NCBI GenBank assembly: GCA_026686845.1
Contig: JAIVEN010000024.1
Location: 7,489,501-7,553,500, forward strand
Source: Adenanthera pavonina
Taxonomy: Eukaryota; Streptophyta; Magnoliopsida; Fabales; Fabaceae
DNA length: 64,000 nt
Direction of reading: 5' to 3'
Made by a program: the position numbers and the translations under genes. Below, piece by piece: positions 56,754 to 64,000 of this stretch (its first letter is position 1; each line of letters starts with the position of its first letter). Under the pieces are notes generated by a model. That model ran no database searches, was not told the origin of the DNA, and worked only from the letters and a program-made list of their open reading frames with translations.

Positions 56754-59700
56754 CTAAGGCAAACAATAAAATATATTCGGTAATTCAAACCTTTTCCTCT
56801 TTCTTTTCAGATGTTCACTAATTCGTCTCCTCTTCCAAATCCAAGTACCTTCTTGATGGTCATCTCTCACATAAAGGGTATCATTTCCACCAGGATCAGT
56901 ATCAAGTGATGTCCCATGGAAAGGATCATCCTCAATATCCGCACCTTGATAGTCTTGACCATCATCTAAGTTGTCAATTATTTTGTTCATTAGCATAACA
57001 ATTGACCACTTTTTATTAGCAGGATCAGTGACAAAAAACACTTGTTGAGCTTGAGATGCTAAAATAAAAGGTTCATCTTTATACCCCACCCTATTAAGAT
57101 CCACTTAAATGAACCCCGAATCATCAACTCGGAGGCCGTTGTTGTTGTCAACCCATTTACAACTGAAGACAAGTACCCGGATTGAGATATAGTCCAATTC
57201 CCATATGTGCTCAATTACCCCAAAGTATGACATGGGTGCAAAAATAGGGTTTTTGTCTTTAACACTAGATATATGCATTGATTGAGCTATAAGAGTTATC
57301 CCACTATTTTGCATTGTACTCATATCATCTTGCTCTTTTTGTATAGAACGTGTACCCATTGATAAGATAACCAGTGTAAGATTGTACATACATGCTTGGA
57401 CCCATAGCTAACTGTTTCAACCTGTCCGAAACTGAACTAGAATTCCTCTCTAACTCCAAGATAATGTGATCTCGCAACTAATGTATAAAAAATCGATTAT
57501 GTTCTTTAGAAATCCAACTCTCATTCTTATTGGGGTTCAAGGTTCTAATTCTCTCCTTGTGCATTTCCACATATTCATCAACCTCATCCAAGTTATGCAA
57601 GACATACAGGTGAGCTTGCTCCCACTGTGTCCTAGAGATACTAACTATTTCACTTCCCCAAATCCTTTCACCACTTGATCTTCCCAAGTGACGAGACCTC
57701 GGAAGCCCAATGTTATCAACACTCAGTAAGTATTCAGTACAAAATTCAACAGCTTCTTCGGCTATGTACCTTTCAACAATACATCCCTCTGGTCTGCTTC
57801 AATTTTTCACACTCAATATCTTCATGTAACGCTCAATCGGGTACATCCATCTCATATACGCTGGGCCATACATTTGTATTTCCCTAACTAGGTGTATTGT
57901 TAGGTGAACCATCATGTCAAAGAATGAAGGCGGGAAATACATCTCAAGCTCACACAAAGTGACAACTATTTGTCTTTGCAATGTGGGCAACTTCCTAGGG
58001 TCAATGACTTTGCTGCAAATAGCCTTGAAAAAGAAACATAGTTTCATGATTGTCCCTCGCATCTTTTTCGGCAAAATGGATCGTATACCCACCGGCATCA
58101 TATGCTCCATCAAAACATGACAATCATGAGACTTTAGACCCTTTAACTTCAAGTCTTTCATAGATACAAGGTTCCTGATATTTGATGAGTACCCCTTCGG
58201 AACTTTAACTCCGTCAAGGAATTCACAAAGAGCAATTTTTTCTTTTCTAGGTAAAGTATAAGCAGCTGGTGGAAGATAAGTACGTCGTTTGTCCTTGATC
58301 GGTGCCAATTCTCCTCTAATTCCCATAGCAACCAAATCCAGTCTCGCCTTCTTACCATCTTTGGTCTTTTCCTTCACATTGAGTAACGTACCAATAATGC
58401 TATCACATACATTTTTTTCTATGTGCATCACATCAAGGAAGTGCCTCACATACAAGGACTTCTAATATGGCAAATCAAAGAAAATTGACCTTTTCTTCCA
58501 CCCACTTGTCCCAAGGTGTTTGGCAAAAGGTTTCCCAAAGTTGTTAGTGAAATGTTGTATCTTTTCAAATAGGTCCTCACCGCTTAACGGCACAGGTTCT
58601 CCTCCGTCTTCTATATTCCCATCAAATGCTTTTCTCCACCCTCTATAACGATGCCCTTGATGCAAAAATCTCCGATGCCCGAGAAAGACAAATTTTCCAC
58701 CATGTTCCAACCGAATCGATTGTGTGCCTTCTTCACATATAGGGCAACCAAATTCTCCTTTGATACTGTATCCAGACAAATTCCCATACACTGGAAAATC
58801 ATTAATTGTACCAAACAGCATAGCTCTCAAATTGAATGGTTCCTTCCTATACCCATCATACAACTCTACACCACTCTCCCATAATAGCTTCAAGTCATCA
58901 ATTAGTGGAGCCAAGTATACATCTATATCATTTCCGGGTTGTTTAGGTCTAGAAATTAACAAAGACAACATCATGAATTTTCGCTTCATGTATAGCCACG
59001 GAGGCAAGTTATAAATCACCAAAATCACGGGCCACGTACTGTGTGTACTACTTTGCATACCATGCGGGTTCATTCCATCAGTAGATAATGCAAGATGTAG
59101 GTTTCTATCTTCTGCCCTGAAATCTTCATAGTCACGATCAATTAATTTCCATTGCGGAGAATCTGCAGGATGTCTAAGCTTCCCATCTTTAATTCTATCA
59201 TCTGCATGCCATGTCAAGAGCTTCACATTCTCCACACTGTTGTACATGCGTCTAAATCTAGGTATGATGGGAAAATACCATACTACCTTCACTAGACTCG
59301 ATTCTTTCTTCTTATAACGTGGGGCATTGCATTTAGGACACTTGTCTAATGATGCAAATTCCTTCAGAAATAAAATGCAATCATTAGGACAAGCATGTAT
59401 CCTCTCATAGCTCATCCCAATAGAGCTTAGCATTCGTTTAGCCTCATATGTTCAGCTAGGAAGCTCATTATCCTCTGGCAACATATCCTTCAAAAGTGCA
59501 AGCAATTCTGTGAAGCTCTTATCACTCCATCCATTGCCTGCTTTCAAGTTGTATAGCTTCAACACGGCTGACAATATCGTGAACTTAATGCATCCAAAGT
59601 ACAATGGTTTTTCTGCATCCCTCTTCAACCTATCAAACATCTCTGGACAATCCTTAAGTTCATCCTCAATCATATTGGTCATCTCTTCAAGATGATCAGC

Positions 59701-60000
59701 CTCGAATGTACTTATGTTAAAATCATTCGATCTACAGCTCCTACTATACCTATTACTGCTATAATCATTATTCGTCTCACCATGCCTTGTCCATCGTGTG
59801 TAACTTCGATCAATTCCATGACAAATTAAATGTGATTCCAAGTCAGTTGCACTAACTAGCCTCCCATAGCAACACTTCAAGCAAGGGCATATAATTTTTT
59901 CGGGGTTATCAGCATGCTCAACTGCAAACCTAACAAACTCTTTCACTCCATCCCAATATTCTTGAGTCAAACGATTCGCAGACATCCATTTCCGATCCAT
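56754..60000 (-). pseudogene. TNP2-type CACTA transposase, broken
   Basis: Starts MDRKWMSANRLTQEYW at 60000. The N-terminal transposase-associated domain has CPCLKCC. Then comes the Transposase_21 core: CPKCNAPRYKK, WHADDR, LALSTDGMNPHG, NLPPWLYMKRKF, GNDIDVYLAPLIDDL, FGCPICEEGTQ. A DUF4218-like part (HIEKNVCDSIIGTLL, YFPPSFFDMMVHLTIHLV, MYPIERYM) and a DUF4216-like part (YFGVIEHIWELDY, VDLNRVGYKDEPF) follow. Stops interrupt one continuous frame at 59452-59454 (TGA), 58462-58464 (TAG at a Trp), 57799-57801 (TGA), 57478-57480 (TAG at a Trp) and 57105-57107 (TAA). A frameshift lies at about 57340-57375. The protein would bind element ends and cut; this copy cannot. Confidence 0.93.
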
Positions 60001-62325
60001 ACTTTTATTAAGTTGTGTAACCTTTTATAACTTCTGTATAAATTTTGGCAGAGTGTTCTTCCCAAGTTGAGCCTCCCAATAATTCTAGAACACCAACTTA
60101 CAGGTCACGTTTTTTCATATGGATTAAATACCATAACCCCATGATTAATACATTAATATTCATGCTACATAAAAAAAACTACATTCATTAATTGTACTAC
60201 CATTCTTTGTTTTTCCTAACTTTACTTTCTGATTTATTAAAGCATATGTTACTTTTCAAGTCCTTAACTAGCAAAAATATTCAACAACATAGACAAAAAA
60301 GGAGTTCCAATTATATGTTGCCAACCATCCAAATTAACTATCCATAGCTTTTCATTTACTAAATTATAACTTTCAAAGATAAACCAGCAACATAACAACT
60401 AAAGAACAAGAGTTGCCCAGGCTTTAAGCCATCTACTCAAAAAACACATCACATTTCAACCAAATTTCATGATTTCAGTTCGAATTTAGCTAACTAATAT
60501 AACCATAGCATTAACCACTTAGCAAATCACCTAACTTAGCTAACTAATACAAAAGTTTTACATAAACATAATGAGGAAGCATACCTCAGACAAAGTAGAT
60601 AATCTGAAGGGCTAGCACTGTAAATTCAGTCAATCTGAAACAAGCGCACCAATGACACCTTCGTAGAAGTGAAGCAACAAGTTAAATGAAGGTCACCCAC
60701 AAAGTAGTTTGGTGGTGCGTCCACATATGCATGTATGAGCAAGGAAAGATATATATATATAGTTTAATTAATTATTGATTGAGGAACTAAGGTAGCTTCA
60801 ACAACAGTAGTTTCAAGTATACACAGTCATGTATATGCGTGGTTATGCTTCTTCATCATATTACAAAAAATCAATAACATTGAAAGCTAAGCCATAATTG
60901 TATTGCTAGCACTATCTCTGGAATATTATCATGTCACCTATATATTTGAAGTATAGGAAATCAATGAGTCGAACTATTTAATTAATAACATGATTGGACA
61001 ATAGTACAAAATGTGACAAGTTTAATTTGTAGAAAAGAAAGGCTACAACAACTGGTATGATTAAAAAAAATACACTCGATAGCCATAATTACTAGATAAA
61101 GCTGATTAAAATTAAATAACCAATTGTGAGTGATGACAACAGAATTAGGAAGATAATACACAGTATGGCAGCGCTATAAAAATGTTGCATTTTACTTACC
61201 AATTTTGTTTTGATGAATCTTCAGATCCCCAGACCCTCACTAGGAGACCACTTCTAAGATGCCGACACGCAATTGACTCATACAGAAAGAACAAGCCACA
61301 ACCAATTATGATTAAAACAAGAGTTTAAATTATGGTGCAAGAGTTCAAATTTTGTTACATAGAAAAACTCACCAACCTCGAGGTTCGACAGTATCTGAAT
61401 TCTGAATCCAACAAATAACTTTGAGCGACCACCTTGTATTTGGATTGAATAGGAAGAAAAACAAAGTAAGAGAATCATATAAATTGCCTAAAGAGAAGCA
61501 ATGTGCCAATGGGAAAGACTTGCAAGCAAACACAACATGCAAGAAAAATATAATTTCTATAAACTAGTCTATAAACACAACATGCAAGAAAAATATAATT
61601 TCATGTAGCATGGAGATTTGATGGCTTGAACCAATATTTGATCCCAAAATAGCATATATGAACCTTAACATGTATAGGGCCACATGGATGACTAAAACAA
61701 AATCCAATTATGATAGAAGATTTTCTACCGTCTATTTTGATTTGTCATTTGGCATTGTATAATCTCATTTGTTTTGTTTGAAACAGTGTCCCTTGAGATA
61801 TGCAACATATACTGCACAAACGTACACAATAATATATTACATTTGGCCCTTCCCCCTCCCTTCACACCCATACACTCACATTATATATGAATAATGCTAT
61901 ACTTTCTTAAATGACAAATTACAATATGGGCAATGAATCATATATGAATTTGACCGAAACAGCAACGAATATGAGAGTATCAGTGGGACAATATGGGGTT
62001 ACCTCAAAGTTGGCCGCCGTTCGCCGTTGGGGTTGGGAGGGATTTCGAGTTCCTCTGAGAGAATGGAATTGGGCCTCTTTCACTCCATTCACCGTGACCG
62101 TTGACAAGGAGAGAGGGTACAAGATCAAGTGATTTCAGGTTGAAGGGGATTTCTGAGGAGCACAGCAGTGGCGGAGGAGGAAAGTGTGTAAACTTTCGAA
62201 GCGTGGTGGCCGAAGAGCTGTGCCAAAACAGGGCTATGGCAGAGGAACAGATTCAGAGCACGGTGGGAATGAAGACGGCATAATTCTGAGAACACGCGAT
62301 TTAGAGTTCTGAAAGGTGATTTTAA
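60001..62325. other. CACTA-2 5' non-coding region of the transposase gene
   Basis: About 2.3 kb upstream (on minus) of TNP2. Mostly AT-rich; 61990-62280 is more GC-rich and may be the transcript leader or a first exon, but I cannot assign a protein. No other element is seen inside. Confidence 0.5.
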
Positions 62326-62495
62326 ATAACTTAGTTAGCGTTTAAATTTTAAATGCTAACTAAATGTAACATAGATGGCGTTTATAACTTATTTGGCGTT
62401 TAAATATTAAACACCAACTAAAATTTTAAAAATAAATATAAAAAAAATTTCGGTGGACTTTAGTTGGCGTTTATTAAACAAACGCCATCTAAAGT
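62326..62495. repeat. CACTA-2 right subterminal repeats
   Basis: Five or more copies of TTAGCGTTT / TTGGCGTTT and inverse AAACGCCATC or AACACCAAC, more diverged than at the left end. Confidence 0.8.
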
Positions 62496-62956
62496 CTGGA
62501 ATTGAGAGAGAGAGATTAATTAAGTTTCGGTAATTTTGGAAGAAATTGAAAATGTGAGATAAATGAATTATCTTTAACTAACTTCAACTCCTTTCCTTAA
62601 TATTTGTGTAGTAGTTTTTTTCCCTTATAAATGGAATCGGAGGAAGTATCATTTTAGCATTTAAGAATGCCTCCACACATTCCAAAACAAATTGATATCA
62701 AAGCCATTATATAAAATCGATCTTCTAATCCTACAAGGTAGTTTTACTCGTTAAATCTGTAAAAAAAAAACGTTATTTTCCAATCGTACCTCTATTTAAT
62801 GTATTACATTTATAGTTTACTATCTTTTTTACATTTAATTGTAAATAAGGGTAAAATAGAAAAAAAATATTTAATATCCTACAAATTACCAAACGGGACT
62901 TAATATTTTGGAGGAAAAAAATTTTGAAATAGGACTTATATTTTAGAGTAACAATT
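62496..62956. other. AT-rich stretch with unclear CACTA-2 end
   Basis: Contains the possible decayed CACTA-2 tip at 62606-62614. CCTTATAAATGGAATCGGAGG at about 62623-62643 recalls one end of a Stowaway MITE, and a similar string occurs near 63174-63200. No complete MITE can be drawn. Confidence 0.4.
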
Positions 62957-63075
62957 CACTACGCTAGATTTAAGATTTATTGGTACTGAATAGTTGACGT
63001 TTATTTATCAAAACGCCAATAAAAATCAAACCAAGCAGATTAGTTTGTGTTTACTAAATAAACGCCAACTAAAGT
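62957..63075 (+). mobile_element. Terminal relic of a CACTA of the CACTA-2 family
   Basis: CACTACGCTAGATTTAAG (62957), then GAATAGTTGACGTTT and AAACGCCAA repeats to about 63070, with the same tip-to-first-repeat spacing as the small CACTA at 46298. No opposite end is visible in the rest of the window, so it is a truncated end or runs past the edge. Confidence 0.6.
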
Positions 63076-64000
63076 ATTAATGAATAAGGGTAATTTTAGC
63101 AAAAAGAAATTAATACAACATTAATTCTCCTTTTTTCCCTTATAAATAGAACTGTCAAAAGTGAAAATTTTTTCCTTATAAAGAGGACCGACGGGAGTAT
63201 GTGTAATTTGTAAATTTAATGCAAATTTCTAAGAATTCAAAACTTTTTTTTGGGAATTGTGAAATTTTAATAAGCATTATTGCATAACCAAGTAGATGGA
63301 AAGTTAGAAAGCTTCTTTTATAAATAGATGCATTTTTCTAAACATGTTCATTGATAAAATTATATAAATAAATGAAAAAAAAACATTACTTAGTGTTAAA
63401 CATATAAATAGTATGCCACCAATGATAATATGATAATATAAAAAACATCAATTGAGATTATTAGACACTTATCTATACACAACATTTAAAGTTGTATTAC
63501 TTAAACTCCTATTTTGATGTAGAATTAATATCTTTAATCTACTCCTAGATGGTATATAGGATAACACAACATAAAGTTAGTCATAGGTAAAGCAGGTCTT
63601 GGTAAGTATAATCGCACAATGTAAAGGTTTTGTCTTGACACTTATTTATGGTTATAGTAAAAACTAAGATAATAGGGAATTGTCATCTTGTCATATTGAA
63701 CGGTAGTCTAGAATCTGATGGAGTCATAGGTACTCTAGGAATACGAACTTTCAACCCTTTATTTGAATCAAATATCACTTTAACTTGAATTATATACTTG
63801 TTAGTTTATGTAATAATGAGATGTGTTCTATCACAAAAACTCAATGACTTATCAATATTCCTCATGAAAATTATAGATGCTTCAACTTTTAATCTTATCT
63901 CATGATTAGGAAGACCTAACACAGAAATAAAATTCAAAAATTTTGTGAAATAAATATCATCAACAAAATCCTCATTACTATTATCCTTTAATATACTATT
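63076..64000. other. AT-rich unassigned right edge
   Basis: A Stowaway-like scrap near 63174-63200, then AT-rich DNA with no gene or element end that I can support. Confidence 0.45.

Larger units (their letters stand above)
51354..62620 (-). mobile_element. CACTA-2, decayed autonomous En/Spm-type transposon
   Basis: The left tip is CACTACACCAAATTTGGGAA (51354), followed at once by TTGGCGTTT / AAACGCCAAC subterminal repeats (51376-51745). The right subterminal repeats lie at 62326-62495. I could not find a clean right tip: GTGTAGTAG at 62606-62614 is a possible decayed end, and no match to the left flanking AAT was seen, so the right boundary is uncertain by over 100 bp. Genes on the minus strand are TNP2 (60000-56754), then TNPA/Ptta fused to a Ulp1-type protease (56625-52769). 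Both are full of stops. A Cassandra solo LTR sits in the TNPA exon. The element is dead but was autonomous. Confidence 0.85.

Noticed and set aside
62580..63205. Stowaway MITE between two CCTTATAAA...GGGAGTA-like strings
   Set aside because: Both strings face the same way, so they are not the two ends of one MITE, and no TA duplication or partner end was found.

Overview
This is plant nuclear DNA, most likely from an eudicot: AT-rich, no bacterial-style gene packing, and occupied almost entirely by plant transposable elements. The families present are Ty1/copia of the SIRE/Maximus type, Ty3/gypsy-like LTRs, a Cassandra TRIM LTR carrying 5S rRNA sequence, and CACTA (En/Spm) DNA transposons. 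I see no intact host gene. The only recognisable host gene is a decayed WNK-type protein kinase pseudogene, cut in two by a retrotransposon LTR. The species cannot be named from this sequence alone.

Layout, left to right. 587-2970 is a gypsy-like solo LTR (minus; target duplication CCTTT). 3482-6253 is a long fold-back element with ~109-bp tandem repeats, itself hit by an old SIRE-like solo LTR (3672-5171; CAGCG). About 6724-11505 is the WNK pseudogene, interrupted by a copia solo LTR (6992-10779, minus), which in turn holds a SIRE-type solo LTR (7140-8997; CATCT). 12891-15972 is a second gypsy-like solo LTR (plus; TTTTG). 16053-45418 is CACTA-1, about 5.6 kb before two full-length SIRE-type elements landed in it in the same orientation: element 1 (19151-31008; ATTCC) and element 2 (32352-44268; ATTGT). 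46298-47598 is a small non-autonomous CACTA (TAG). 49334-51061 is a SIRE-type solo LTR (minus; GAGGA). 51354 to about 62.6 kb is CACTA-2, a decayed autonomous element with a TNP2 transposase and a TNPA/Ptta-Ulp1 gene, the latter broken by a Cassandra solo LTR (55957-56382). The right edge holds another CACTA end (62957) and unassigned AT-rich DNA.

Each full SIRE-type element has LTR, tRNA-iMet primer site, gag, pol (protease, integrase, reverse transcriptase, RNase H), a third ORF in the env-like position, polypurine tract and LTR. The damage is complementary. Element 1 has open gag and ORF3 but a one-base deletion in the reverse transcriptase. Element 2 has a fully open 1047-codon pol but broken gag and ORF3. 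Element 1's LTRs differ at about 5 of 1725 positions and element 2's at roughly 35-40, so element 1 is the younger insertion.

Most insertions are supported by exact or near-exact target-site duplications read directly from the sequence. Family names rest on recognised motifs, not on a database search.
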